Assembly (NCBI GenBank): GCA_025357635.1
Contig: JANXOV010000126.1
Coordinates: forward strand, 1-54,751
DNA from: Pseudomonadota bacterium
GTDB lineage: Bacteria > Pseudomonadota > Gammaproteobacteria > Steroidobacterales > Steroidobacteraceae
Direction of reading: 5' to 3'
DNA: 54,751 nucleotides
Positions 47,401-54,751 of this stretch are shown piece after piece. Positions within the stretch are counted from its first letter, which is position 1; each line of letters starts with the position of its first letter. Below the pieces are notes generated by a model. It saw only the letters and a list, made by a program, of their open reading frames with translations, made no database searches and was not told where the DNA came from. A program made the position numbers and the translations under genes.

Positions 47401-47540
47401 GCAAGAAGCTTGGATTGCTCCTGGGCACGGACGGTGCGCACGAGAACGTGATCAAGATGCGTCCCGCCATGATATTCACCGACGCTCATGCGCAGCTGCT
47501 GATGCAGGTACTGGAAAGGGCTTTCGCCGAGACGGACTGA
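44496..47540 (+). CDS. Three-domain fusion: APH kinase, M23 metallopeptidase, class III PLP enzyme
   Basis: A 1014-residue chain joins three enzymes. Residues about 10-340 are an APH/hydroxylysine-kinase-like domain with HGDANDYN (206-213, D208) and DFGD (229-232). Residues about 375-570 are an M23/LytM-type domain with complete metal-ligand motifs: H443 and D447 (HLGLD), H498 (WGHLS), H534 and H536 (HLHLQ). Residues about 585-1014 are a class III aminotransferase-fold enzyme with DEVQTGFGR (826-834) and the PLP lysine K856 (MGKPIG). Its nearest characterised kin are aminotransferases and the phospho-lyases of phosphoethanolamine and phosphohydroxylysine. A kinase joined to such a fold suggests phosphorylation then elimination of one substrate. 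No signal peptide is present, so the M23 domain appears cytosolic. The substrate is unknown. Confidence 0.88.
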   Translation: MSVLLALPPTFPCEEVATIVQQLYGMSGHFTPLASERDQNFRLQESGGQSWVVKIANVAEDLVALSFQGELLTHVAGIDPALALPRLRPTLAGNALGTCRNGEGKEHFVRIVQWLPGKPFALATKSPALFCQFGAMMGRLTLSLRGFGHAGANRAFDWDVAQAGRSRDRLHFIREAGQRRLLEYFLDRFVRTIESRLRRCRAQVIHGDANDYNVLVDEATGTSLTGLIDFGDAVFSPLINELAVAAAYAAMDSEAPIDDVALLAAAFHQVNPLHAHELDLLYDLIALRLVISVTMSASRRERIAGNAYLKISEARAWNFLARLRAMDPMLVAGIFRHACGHEAAAGARAIVSWVNNHHASFADVLDRAPAFQAKAIVPFGDPDHLIAIHSARCQPDAAEHHWRALAATEGVELGVGPWGENRCVYTGDAFASTLARGQHRSMHLGLDFFVSAGATVRTPLAAMVIDVYRSSLPLDYGHAVLLEHTPEPGITFFSLWGHLSAATAQTRKAGDVLQAGEVIGQLGEPAENGGWMPHLHLQLGTYRPANAGEMIGAGEIAYRDVWAELFPDAANFANLPPETFSQHGRASDALLKLRRERLIPNLSLSYKTPMKIVRGEGVFLYDDRGRAYLDCYNNVAHLGHAHPEVVEVQARQAARLNTNTRYLHDNIVAYAEALTATLPGELAVAAFVCSGSEANDLALRMARAHTGEYGVIALEGGYHGHLTSLIEISPYKYNRKGGKGRPASTGEAALPDAYRAPADWPPSELGRKFAESVTGAVEQLRLGGYRPAAFIAESLPSSAGQIVLPDGYLTSAHAAARAAGAVVIADEVQTGFGRTGAHMWAFESDGVTPDIVTMGKPIGNGHPMAALITTKAIAQSFHNGMEYFNTFGGNPVSCAIGLKVLQILQRDQLQANALRIGNYLLERMRKLMDQHPRIGDVRGRGFMLGIELVEDRRNKVPASEYAGRIVEHCKKLGLLLGTDGAHENVIKMRPAMIFTDAHAQLLMQVLERAFAETD

Positions 47541-47584
47541 CCCTGGCGATCAGGATCGACGCCCAGGAGCGCTCAAGCGCCCCG

Positions 47585-48241
47585 CTACTCGGCGCGCGCC
47601 CGAAACCAGCCGGTCAGCGCCATGCGAACGCGTTTGGCCGGCAACACCTCGTGCACCCGACCCTGCGTCAGAAAGCAAACCAGTCGGCCGCCGCGCGGCT
47701 CGATGTCGGCGATGGCCCGGTCCGCCTCATACAAACGCAATTCGCCACCGGCCCGAGCATCCCATTCCAGGTTCAGATACAGCGCAAAGGAAAGCCGGCG
47801 CTGATGAGCGCCTTGCGGCTGATCGACATGCCGCGCATAGGCGGCGCCGGGAGGAAAACTGGCGTAGTGAATCTCCACGTCCAGCAGGCCCAGAAGCATG
47901 CGCCGGTTGAACTCCAGGCGCACTTGCTCCAGCAGCGCCAGGGTTTCGCGCTCCGCCGGGTACAGCGGCTCCTGCAGCCAGCAGGTGAAATCACCGCGGA
48001 TGTCCTCGCGGCGCTGGCGCGTGCGCGCCGAACCAATCGCGGCGGCTTTGAACTCGCCGCGGATTGAGCGCAGATCGGCGCAGGTTCGCAGCCGCACCAC
48101 GCTCTTGTGGGAAAGAAAATCGTCAAGGACGCCAAAGCCTTGCTCGCGAACATCCGCGATCAGTTGCGCGGCAGGCCCCTGAGCCGGCATTGCAGCCGGC
48201 ACAGCGTCAGCGCCGGGCGATTGGTTGTCGGAATCTGGCAT
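47585..48241 (-). CDS. 2-oxoglutarate/Fe(II) oxygenase, prolyl-hydroxylase (PHD) like
   Basis: The 218-residue protein has a double-stranded beta-helix with the iron ligands H138 and D140 (ARHVDQP) and H197 (RVHEVLP), and R206 in place to bind 2-oxoglutarate. The segments IHYASFPPGAAYARH, RRLSFALYLNLEW, GGELRLY and GGRLVCFLTQGRVHEVLPAKRVRMALTGWFR resemble the Pseudomonas prolyl hydroxylase that modifies EF-Tu and is related to human PHD2. The target here is inferred, not shown. The N-terminal 25 residues are low-complexity; M18 is an alternative start. It overlaps the SET gene by 35 bp. Confidence 0.88.
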   Translation of the reverse strand: MPDSDNQSPGADAVPAAMPAQGPAAQLIADVREQGFGVLDDFLSHKSVVRLRTCADLRSIRGEFKAAAIGSARTRQRREDIRGDFTCWLQEPLYPAERETLALLEQVRLEFNRRMLLGLLDVEIHYASFPPGAAYARHVDQPQGAHQRRLSFALYLNLEWDARAGGELRLYEADRAIADIEPRGGRLVCFLTQGRVHEVLPAKRVRMALTGWFRARAE

Positions 48242-48782
48242 GGGATTTGGATTTGCGCGCGCGGTGCGGCGGGCGTTTGCGCGAAGACTTCAGGACGCTC
48301 CTGACCGTGCGGCGCCTCGGCTCTTTCTTTGGCTCGAGCATCGATCCGCGGCAGGCCGCCGCTCCACAGCGGCAGGCAAACACTACATCGACATCCGGCT
48401 CGTCATCCGCGTCCCGCTGGATGGAGTAGTCGTAGGCAAGCTCCTCCCCCGGCGCAATGGTCTTGATCGCGCTGATGTAGACGCGCCGGTTCACGGTGGC
48501 GCTCTCGCAGTTCGGATCGCAGCCGTGGTTGATGAAGCGCGCCTCGTTGCCGTCGACTCCGCCGTCGATCACCGTGCGCTTATCCACGGTGAACAGGAAG
48601 GTGTGGTTGTCGTTCGAATCCTTATCCTCGTAGCGCGTATCCGCGACCTGGTGATTGATGCGCTCGCCGGTGTATTCGATGACGCGCGTACCCTTGCGGA
48701 TCTTGCGCAGCGCGAACACGCCATAGCCGTGAATGGAAGAATGCCGGACTTCATACAACGGACCGAGAATCGATGTCTTCAT
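48207..48782 (-). CDS. SET-domain protein lysine methyltransferase
   Basis: This 191-residue protein has an almost minimal SET domain: HGYGVFALRKIRKGTRVIEYTGE (18-40), the SAM/catalytic core ARFINHGCDPNCES (81-94), YDYS (117-120) with Y119 in the catalytic position, and a post-SET zinc knuckle CRCGAAACRG (C137, C139, C144) that can join C88. A tail of about 40 residues is rich in Arg and Lys and could bind nucleic acid or ribosomes. SET proteins are mostly eukaryotic, and the bacterial ones have few known targets. It lies 23 bp after thyA and overlaps the oxygenase gene by 35 bp, so the two modifiers are probably co-expressed. Confidence 0.92.
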   Translation of the reverse strand: MKTSILGPLYEVRHSSIHGYGVFALRKIRKGTRVIEYTGERINHQVADTRYEDKDSNDNHTFLFTVDKRTVIDGGVDGNEARFINHGCDPNCESATVNRRVYISAIKTIAPGEELAYDYSIQRDADDEPDVDVVFACRCGAAACRGSMLEPKKEPRRRTVRSVLKSSRKRPPHRARKSKSHARFRQPIARR

Positions 48783-48805
48783 GAATTTCCTGATCTTGGG
48801 GCTGG

Positions 48806-49600
48806 CTAAACGGCAATGGGCGCTTTGATCGCAGCGTCGCTTTGGTAGCCGACGATGTCGATGTCTTCGAAGCGGTACTCGAACAGCGTGGGCGGGCGCC
48901 GCCGGAACTGCAAATGCGGCAATTTGCGCGGCGTACGCTGCAGCTGCAGGTCGGCCTGTTCGAGATGATTCAGATACAGATGGCAGTCCCCGCCTGTCCA
49001 GATGAATTCACCCGGTTCAAGATCGCACTGCTGTGCCAGCATCAGCGTCAGCAAGGCGTACGAGGCGATGTTGAAAGGCACGCCCAGAAACACATCGGCG
49101 CTGCGCTGGTACAACTGGCAGGACAACCGGCCATCGGCAACGTAAAACTGAAACAGCGCGTGGCAGGGCATCAGGGCCATCTGATCCAATTCACCCACAT
49201 TCCACGCGCTGACGATGATACGGCGCGAGTCCGGCGTCTTGCGCAGCAGCTCGATGACCTGAGCGAGCTGATCGATGCTGCGGCCATCGGCGCTCGGCCA
49301 GCTGCGCCACTGCCGGCCGTAGACGGGACCCAGGTCGCCCTGCGCGTCGGCCCATTCATCCCAGATGCTGACGCCGTTGTCGCGCAGATACTTCACGTTG
49401 GTGTCGCCGGTCAAGAACCACAGCAGCTCATGGATGATGGAGCGCAGGTGCAGCTTTTTGGTGGTGACCATGGGAAAGCCGGCGCTCAGATCGAATCGCA
49501 TCTGATAACCGAAAACACTCAGCGTGCCGGTGCCGGTGCGGTCGCTCTTGCGGGTGCCGTGCGTGCGCACGTGTTGCAGAAGTTCCAAATATTGCCGCAT
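48806..49600 (-). CDS. thyA: Thymidylate synthase
   Basis: ThyA methylates dUMP to dTMP with methylene-THF and yields dihydrofolate for FolA. Starting at ATG 49600 ([15 protein letters not shown]) the product has 264 residues, the same as E. coli ThyA, with the nucleophile C146 in [14 protein letters not shown] and the dUMP-binding [20 protein letters not shown]. The frame is open 24 codons further upstream into lgt, without similarity. It follows lgt by 19 bp. Confidence 0.97.
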   Translation of the reverse strand: MRQYLELLQHVRTHGTRKSDRTGTGTLSVFGYQMRFDLSAGFPMVTTKKLHLRSIIHELLWFLTGDTNVKYLRDNGVSIWDEWADAQGDLGPVYGRQWRSWPSADGRSIDQLAQVIELLRKTPDSRRIIVSAWNVGELDQMALMPCHALFQFYVADGRLSCQLYQRSADVFLGVPFNIASYALLTLMLAQQCDLEPGEFIWTGGDCHLYLNHLEQADLQLQRTPRKLPHLQFRRRPPTLFEYRFEDIDIVGYQSDAAIKAPIAV

Positions 49601-49619
49601 GCGCTCGTTCACCGGCCGG

Positions 49620-50462
49620 TCAGGTGGAGGAAGCGGCGAGGCTCTGGTTACCGCTGGCCTGGTCACGCGCATAAGCGTAGAGGATCAGGCCCGCGCCGAT
49701 GAAAATCATCGGCGTGGTCAGCAGCATGCCCATGGTGAGCCAGTTGCCCGCGAGGTAGCCGATGTTGGCGTCGGGCAGGCGCACCCATTCGACGGTGAAG
49801 CGGGCAAGCCCGTACACCAGCAGGAAGAGTCCCGAGGGAGCCAGGCGCGGCCGCGGTTTGTTCGTGAACCACAGCAGGATCAAGAACAGCACCAGGCCTT
49901 CCAGCAGCGCCTCGTACAGCTGCGATGGGTGCCGCGCGATAATCTGACCGGCGGCATCGGGAACGCCGAACGCCCAGGGCACATCCGTCGGCTTGCCCCA
50001 CAGTTCGTTGTTGATGAAGTTCCCCAGACGCCCGGCGAGCAGCCCGATGCCGGGCAGCGGGGCAAGAAAGTCGAACACGTCGACGATGGCCTTTTTCTTG
50101 AGGCGCGCAAACACGATGGCCGCGGTCACGACGCCGAGCAGGCCGCCGTGGAAAGACATGCCGCCGTCCCACAGATGGAACACATTGCGCCAGTCCTCGG
50201 CGATGACATCCCGGCCGTAAAAAATACACCAGCCGAGACGGCCGCCGGCGATCACGCCGATGGCGGCGTAAAAGATGAGATCGTCCACATCCAGCAGGGT
50301 CCACGTCGATCCAGGCCGCCTGGCGCGCGAACGCGCCACCCACCAGCCGCCGACGAACCCGATCAGGTACATGATGCCGTACCAATGCACGCGCAGGGGC
50401 CCGAACCCGGCCACGGGACCTATGGACAAGGCGATGGGGTCGATATGCGGATACAGCAACAT
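49620..50462 (-). CDS. lgt: Prolipoprotein diacylglyceryl transferase
   Basis: Lgt attaches diacylglycerol to the lipobox cysteine of prolipoproteins, the first step in lipoprotein maturation, and so serves LolB, RlpA, the TPR protein, the cytochrome and the cassette lipoprotein in this window. The 280-residue polytopic protein has the family signature [14 protein letters not shown] (144-157), the essential H105 region MSFHGGLLG, and [12 protein letters not shown]. The lgt-thyA order is common in gammaproteobacteria. Confidence 0.97.
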   Translation of the reverse strand: MLLYPHIDPIALSIGPVAGFGPLRVHWYGIMYLIGFVGGWWVARSRARRPGSTWTLLDVDDLIFYAAIGVIAGGRLGWCIFYGRDVIAEDWRNVFHLWDGGMSFHGGLLGVVTAAIVFARLKKKAIVDVFDFLAPLPGIGLLAGRLGNFINNELWGKPTDVPWAFGVPDAAGQIIARHPSQLYEALLEGLVLFLILLWFTNKPRPRLAPSGLFLLVYGLARFTVEWVRLPDANIGYLAGNWLTMGMLLTTPMIFIGAGLILYAYARDQASGNQSLAASST

Positions 50463-50466
50463 GCGG

Positions 50467-51678
50467 TCAAACCAGAGCGTCGATCACGCGGCAATAAAAG
50501 GCCTTCAAATAGCGGGTTTCGGCGATCGCCGGATGCACCGGATGATCCGCCGCCTGCCCGCCTTGTTCCAAAATCTGCAACGTCTTCCCGGCCGCGCGCG
50601 CCGCCTTGGCAATGGCCGTCTGAAACTCGTCGGCGCTGATGTGGTACGAACACGAACAGGTCACTAGTATGCCTTCCCCGCTCAGCAGGCGCATCGCCAG
50701 CTGATTGATGCGCTTGTAGGCACCCAGCGCTGTGGGGATGTCCTTCTTGCGCTTGGCGAAAGCCGGCGGGTCCACCACGATGACATCGAAACGGGCGCCT
50801 TCCTTCGCCAGGGTTTCAAGCACATCGAAGGCATCGCCGGCGCGCAGTTCGAGCTTGACGCCATTGAGTTCGGCGTTGCGCTGCGCCGCCTGCAGAGCCG
50901 GTGCAGAAGAATCCACGCACATCACCTGCGCCGCGCCGCTCGCGGCCGCGCGCACGCCCCAGGCGCCGGCATAGCTGAATACATCCAGCACGCGCGCGCC
51001 CTTGCGAATGTAGCGCATCAACAGGCGCCGGTTGGCGGCTTGATCGAAGAACCAGCCGGTCTTCTGCCCCTCCGCCAGCGACACTTCGAACTTCATGCCC
51101 TCTTCGATCACTGCGGCCGGGCCGGTCAGCGCGCCGCGCACCCACTGCACCTCCACGGGCAACCCCTCCATGGCCCGCAGGGAGCCATCATTCTTCAGCA
51201 GCACGCTGCGCGGCTTGACCACCTGATCGATGGCCTGCAGGATTTCACTCTGCAAACGCTGCATGCCGGCGGTGGCGATCTGCACCACACAGGTGTCGCC
51301 AAAGCGGTCGATGACGAGGCCCGGAAGGCCGTCGGATTCGCCGTAGACCCAGCGGTAGTGCGGGGCAGCATACAGACGCTCGCGCAAGCCCAGAGCCAGC
51401 CGCAGACGCGCCGCAAACCACGATGCGGTGGGCAGCTGCCAGGTCTGCAGCAGGCGCGCGCAGATCAGGGATTGCGGATTCACATAGGCCAGGCCCAACG
51501 CCTTGTCGTTGTGGGCCACGACGCGCGCCAGATCGCCTGCGCCGAATTTGACCAGCGGCGTTTGCACGATGTCGACTTCGTTGCTGAACACCCACAGATG
51601 TCCGGCTTGCAGGCGCCGGTCTTCATTGCGCTTCAGGCGCAGCGCGGGCAGATCGGCGGGTGCGGTTGACTCAGGCAT
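50467..51678 (-). CDS. rlmI: 23S rRNA m5C1962 methyltransferase, RlmI family
   Basis: The start is ATG 51678 (MPESTAPADLPALRLKRNEDRRL), giving 403 residues. An N-terminal PUA domain (about 10-90) precedes the linker GLPGLVIDRFGDTCVVQ and a Rossmann methyltransferase domain with VLDVFSYAGAWGVRAAASGA (SAM binding), DPPAFAKRKKD and the late cysteine motif TCSCSYH. RlmI modifies C1962 of 23S rRNA; the related RlmK domain cannot be wholly excluded. lgt follows by 4 bp. Confidence 0.93.
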   Translation of the reverse strand: MPESTAPADLPALRLKRNEDRRLQAGHLWVFSNEVDIVQTPLVKFGAGDLARVVAHNDKALGLAYVNPQSLICARLLQTWQLPTASWFAARLRLALGLRERLYAAPHYRWVYGESDGLPGLVIDRFGDTCVVQIATAGMQRLQSEILQAIDQVVKPRSVLLKNDGSLRAMEGLPVEVQWVRGALTGPAAVIEEGMKFEVSLAEGQKTGWFFDQAANRRLLMRYIRKGARVLDVFSYAGAWGVRAAASGAAQVMCVDSSAPALQAAQRNAELNGVKLELRAGDAFDVLETLAKEGARFDVIVVDPPAFAKRKKDIPTALGAYKRINQLAMRLLSGEGILVTCSCSYHISADEFQTAIAKAARAAGKTLQILEQGGQAADHPVHPAIAETRYLKAFYCRVIDALV

Positions 51679-51733
51679 AGGGTGGACTTCGGCTATAGTG
51701 GCGCGGCATTCTAACCGAGTTAAGGTTTGATCG

Positions 51734-52591
51734 ATGCAGCCTGACCGAACAGCGCCGGCGCGCAACCGCTTGAGCCTCGAAACCAGCCCGTACCTGCTGC
51801 AACATGCGGACAATCCCGTGCAATGGCACCCATGGGGAGAGACCGCGCTCGCGGCTGCAAAAGCGCAGGACAAGCCGATCTTGCTCTCCATCGGCTACTC
51901 GGCCTGCCACTGGTGCCATGTCATAGCGCATGAGTCCTTCGAAAATCCGGCCATTGCGCAGGTCATGAACGATCTGTTCATCAACATCAAGGTCGACCGT
52001 GAAGAGCGGCCGGATCTGGACAAGATCTACCAGATCGCACAGCAGATGATCACGCAGCGCTCCGGCGGCTGGCCACTGACCATGTTTCTGACGCCGGAGG
52101 ATCAGTCGCCTTTCTTTGGCGGCACGTATTTTCCGGATCAGGCGCGCCATGGCATGCCGGCCTTTCCTGACCTGTTGCAGCGGGTCGCCGGGTTCTTTCA
52201 TGCCAATCGCGAGCAGATCCGCGCTCAAAAAAGCCAGATCCAGGCCGCCTTCGCGCAATTGACACCGCCGCCGGCAAGCGGCCGGGTGACTTTGGACGAC
52301 ACACCGCTGCAAGGTCTGCGCGCCGCGCTGGCCGAGTCGTTCGATGCGACCTGGGGCGGCTTCGGCCGCGCGCCGAAATTCCCGCACCCGGGAAGCATCG
52401 AGCAGTGTCTGCGCACCTGGCATCGCAGCAGCACGGCTGCCGAGCCGGATCTGCAGGCGCTGTTCATGGCCTCGCTGACGCTGAGACGCATGGCCGAAGG
52501 CGGCCTCTACGATCAACTGGCGGGCGGCTTCAGCCGCTACAGCGTGGATGATCAATGGATGATTCCGCATTTCGAGAAAAATGCTCTATGA
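51734..52591 (+). pseudogene. DUF255 thioredoxin-like protein, 5' part, frameshifted
   Basis: The N-terminal 285 residues of a YyaL/SSP411-type protein: [24 protein letters not shown], a thioredoxin-like domain with CHWCH (58-62), [23 protein letters not shown] and the start of the six-hairpin part ([27 protein letters not shown]). The frame then ends NAL-stop. The family sequence continues PHFEKMLYD, which is present in the +1 frame: a run of five A at 52576-52580 has one A too many. The two frames together give about 695 residues, the normal family length. A sequencing error, a true mutation, slippage or restart at ATG 52581 are all possible. Confidence 0.85.
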
Positions 52592-53822
52592 CAACGGTGC
52601 GCTGCTCGCAATCTACGCGCACGCCTCGCTTGCCACCGGCGAGCCGCTGTTCGCGCGCGTGGCGCATGAGACGGCCGACTGGGTGCTGCAGGAGATGCGC
52701 TCGCCGCAGGGCGGCTTCTATTGCGCGCTGGACGCGGATTCGGAAGGCCACGAGGGCAGGTTCTACGCCTGGGACAAGAATGAGGCGCAGTCCCTGTTGA
52801 GCGCCGCCGAGTACCGCCTCCTGGCGCGTCGCTTCGGTCTGGACCGTCCGCCCAATTTCGAGCACGCCTGGCATCTGCGGGTGTGCGAATCCCTCGACAC
52901 GCTGGCCCCGGACGGCGGCACAAGCGCCGCCGAGGCCAATGCACAACTTGACCGCGCGCGCCGGTTGCTGCTGCACGCACGCAATCAGCGGGTGCGGCCG
53001 GCGCGCGATGAGAAGATCCTCACGGCCTGGAATGGCCTGATGATCAAGGGCCTCGCTGTCGCTGCGCGCGCCCTCGAGCGTCCGGCGCTGGAAGAGGCGG
53101 CAAGCGAGGCGGTGGATTTCATCCGCGCGCACCTGTGGCACGACGGCCGGCTGCTCGCCGCCTACAAGGACGGCCGCGCCCGCTTCAATGCGTATCTGGA
53201 CGACTACGCATTCCTGGCCGATGCATTGCTGGAACTGCTGCAAACGCGCTGGCGCAGCAGCGATCTGCAATTCCTGGTCGAGTTGCTGGAGGTGATGCTG
53301 GGGCAGTTCGAGGATCCCCAGGCACACGGATTCTTCTTTACCGCCACCGAGCACGAGCAACTGCTCCATCGCAGCAAGTCCTTCGCCGACGACGCCGTGC
53401 CCTCAGGTAACGGCGTTGCCGCATCCGTGCTGTGCAAGGCCGGCTATCTGCTGGGCGAGATACGCTATCTGGATGCGGCGGAACGGACCTTGAGCGCGGC
53501 GTGGCCGGCGCTGCAGCGCTATCCGCAAGGTCATGTCAGCCTGATCACCGCGCTGGAGGATTTCCTGCGCTCCAGCCAGATCGTGATCATCCGCGGGGAG
53601 GCGCCGCAGGCGCTGCTCTGGTCACAGCAGCTGGCGCGGCTGTACGCGCCGCGGCGCCTGGTCTTCGCCATTCCGGCCGACGCGCCGGACCTGCCGGCGG
53701 CGCTCGCAGTCAAACGCGCGGGCCCGGCCACCATTGCCTATGTGTGCACGGGCATGACTTGTTCGGCGCCGATCAGCGATTTGAATGAAGTGGCGCGAGC
53801 GCTGCAGCAATCGACTGCTTGA
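52581..53822 (+). pseudogene. DUF255 protein, 3' part, in the shifted frame
   Basis: The 413-residue open frame from ATG 52581 ([15 protein letters not shown]) holds the rest of the (alpha/alpha)6-barrel part: EMRSPQGGFYCALDADSEGHEGRFYAWDKNE, DEKILTAWNGLMIKGLA, YLDDYAFLADALLELLQ and SGNGVAAS. These resemble cellobiose-epimerase-type hairpins, and the family's function is unknown. GAGA lies 5 nt before the ATG, so it could be translated by restart after the upstream TGA (52589-52591). The coding sequence is otherwise clean, which argues against an old pseudogene. Its end overlaps the convergent HIT gene by 50 bp. Confidence 0.85.
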
Positions 53823-54228
53823 GCGCACCGTGCTCCTGCGCCGAATAAACCGGCGCAGCGGTCCAATCCAGCGCCCAGGGTTGCGCCGTGCGCGTCTGCA
53901 CCGGCTCGTCGGCATATCGAGGAAAGGCATGCGCATGCAGCGCCGGCTCGAGGTTGCCGAACATCGCAAAGTTGATGCGGATCGCACCCGTCGCCGCGAT
54001 CAAGGCATCGCCGAGCGCGGCCATGTCGCGCAGGAATGCGGCGCGTGCCGGCTCGTGTAGCACGTTCAGATGCGCAACCACAGGGTCCGGCAACAGCAGG
54101 CAGTAGCCGCGCAACACCTGCCGCTCGGCCATCACCACCCAGCCCGACTCCACTGGCGCGACACAGGACTGAAGCAATCCGGCACGGCATTGGCGTACCA
54201 GGGCATGAATGGCCGTCTCAGCGTTCAT
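53773..54228 (-). CDS. HIT-family nucleotide hydrolase or transferase
   Basis: The 151 residues fit the histidine-triad superfamily: GYCLLLPDPVVAHLNVL, INFAMFGNLEPALHAHAFPRY with the HxHxF motif (H98, H100, F102), a degenerate triad that lacks the third histidine. H100 would be the nucleophile. Family members hydrolyse dinucleoside polyphosphates or nucleoside phosphoramidates. The ATG overlaps the stop of the cytochrome gene (ATGA). The exact substrate is unknown. Confidence 0.78.
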   Translation of the reverse strand: MNAETAIHALVRQCRAGLLQSCVAPVESGWVVMAERQVLRGYCLLLPDPVVAHLNVLHEPARAAFLRDMAALGDALIAATGAIRINFAMFGNLEPALHAHAFPRYADEPVQTRTAQPWALDWTAAPVYSAQEHGALKQSIAAALAPLHSNR

Positions 54229-54677
54229 CGCGGAACGAGGGCCTGCGCAATGTCCGAGCGGGTGACGGGCGCCGCCTGATTGCCGAAGCCGGAGCGCAGA
54301 TGCGTCAATAGCGCCGCGGCATCATCGTCCTTGAGCCAGCCGTACTGCGGCATGGCGGCGGCAAACCGTCCCGCCGGCATCCCAGCGGGACGCTGCCCTT
54401 TGATCACCCAGCGCGCCAGCGCGCCCGCATCGCCGGTCACGACCGCGGACGCAGCAAGGCTGGGGTACACCTTCGCGACTCCGTGGCCGTCGGCCTGATG
54501 GCAGGCGATGCAGCTGGTTGCATAAATTTGCGCACCCCGCTCCACTGCAGCCGCCGGCACGGTTGACGGTGAACTTGAATGGTCGGAGGAACAGGCACTG
54601 AGTACGACTGCCATCAGGCAGGCGCACGCCGCACGGTGAAGCTGCGGCAGCGACGAATAACTCAGTAGCGCAGCCAT
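54225..54677 (-). CDS. Lipoprotein cytochrome c, class I
   Basis: The 150-residue product has a signal sequence with a lipobox LSAC (Cys29) and a Ser/Pro linker, so it is probably anchored to a membrane on the periplasmic side. The haem site is CIACH (C56, C59, H60) and the likely axial Met is M109 (AAAMPQYGW). It has the size of single-haem cytochromes that pass electrons to or from periplasmic dehydrogenases. It overlaps the upstream partial gene by 16 bp and the HIT gene by 4 bp. Confidence 0.88.
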   Translation of the reverse strand: MAALLSYSSLPQLHRAACACLMAVVLSACSSDHSSSPSTVPAAAVERGAQIYATSCIACHQADGHGVAKVYPSLAASAVVTGDAGALARWVIKGQRPAGMPAGRFAAAMPQYGWLKDDDAAALLTHLRSGFGNQAAPVTRSDIAQALVPR

Positions 54678-54751
54678 CGGCCCCGGTCCAGCGCCAGCAC
54701 CCGCGGCTTGGGGAAAAAATTAAACTCGGTGGCGCTGCACCAGGTGTAGGC
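54662..54751 (-). CDS. Partial CDS, C-terminal 29 residues of an unrecognised protein
   Basis: The minus-strand frame is open from the window edge to TGA at 54664-54662 and ends GRWLRY. The fragment contains a FNFFPKPRVLALDRG segment that I cannot assign. It overlaps the cytochrome c start by 16 bp, as for an operon partner. Confidence 0.5.
   Translation of the reverse strand, partial: AYTWCSATEFNFFPKPRVLALDRGRWLRY

Noticed and set aside
47541-47584. A rho-independent terminator between the three-domain gene and the oxygenase gene
   Set aside because: Short inverted repeats exist (CGATCAGGATCG and GCGCTCAAGCGC), but the stems are weak and no U tract follows on either strand.

Overview
The window is a dense, GC-rich proteobacterial chromosome segment. 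Gene content and order point to a gammaproteobacterium: hemA next to a TPR lipoprotein/lolB/ispE/tRNA-Gln/prs/rplY/pth/ychF; mreBCD-mrdA-rodA-mltB-rlpA-dacC; amgK-murU divergent from lptD-surA-pdxA-rsmA-apaG-apaH. These blocks are arranged much as in Pseudomonas. The kynurenine genes, the D-amino-acid transaminase inside the cell-wall operon and the chromosomal integron also fit Xanthomonadales/Nevskiales-like lineages. The lineage is inferred from synteny recalled from memory, not from a search.

Layout. (1) 1-1210: the start of an integron. An integrase gene (intI) is preceded by an attI-like site and the first 29 codons of a leftward cassette ORF that encodes a lipoprotein signal peptide; the array continues off the left edge. 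intI converges on ychF with an 11-bp overlap. (2) 1200-7997, minus strand: TPR lipoprotein, lolB, ispE, tRNA-Gln, prs, rplY, pth, ychF. (3) 8007-14299, plus strand: hemA, prfA, prmC, ppiB, mtgA and a fused trhO-rluA tRNA/rRNA-modification gene. (4) 14287-16204: metF and metR, divergent around a MetR-like box. (5) 16201-20346, minus strand: gatC, gatA, gatB, hslO. (6) 20452-30331, plus strand: an elongasome operon of mreBCD, mrdA, rodA, mltB, rlpA, dacC, a D-amino-acid transaminase and ybeD. (7) 30286-33726, minus strand: amgK, murU, lipA, lipB. (8) 33785-40512, plus strand: lptD, surA, pdxA, rsmA, apaG, apaH. (9) 40463-47540: a four-cysteine exported protein, kynU-kmo behind a short coupled leader ORF, folA, and a 1014-residue kinase/M23/PLP-enzyme fusion. 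(10) 47585-51678, minus strand: rlmI, lgt, thyA, a SET-domain protein and a PHD-like 2-oxoglutarate oxygenase. (11) 51734-54751: a DUF255 thioredoxin-like gene split by one extra A, then a HIT protein, a lipoprotein cytochrome c and a partial gene on the minus strand.

How the genes work together. Much of the window serves the envelope: peptidoglycan synthesis and remodelling (mtgA, mrdA, rodA, mltB, rlpA, dacC), MurNAc recycling (amgK, murU), lipoprotein maturation and sorting (lgt, lolB), and outer-membrane assembly (lptD, surA). A second theme is translation and its quality: hemA, prfA/prmC, pth, GatCAB, rsmA, rlmI, trhO-rluA and possibly the SET/2OG pair. Genes are packed with 1-4 bp stop/start overlaps, and convergent genes overlap by up to 50 bp.

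The stretches most worth attention are the integron edge, the kinase/M23/PLP fusion, the SET plus prolyl-hydroxylase-like pair, the frameshifted DUF255 gene, and a recurring TATAAT-like box only 5-8 nt before start codons, which suggests leaderless transcripts. No gap without a gene exceeds 300 bases. I saw no CRISPR array, rRNA gene or insertion sequence.
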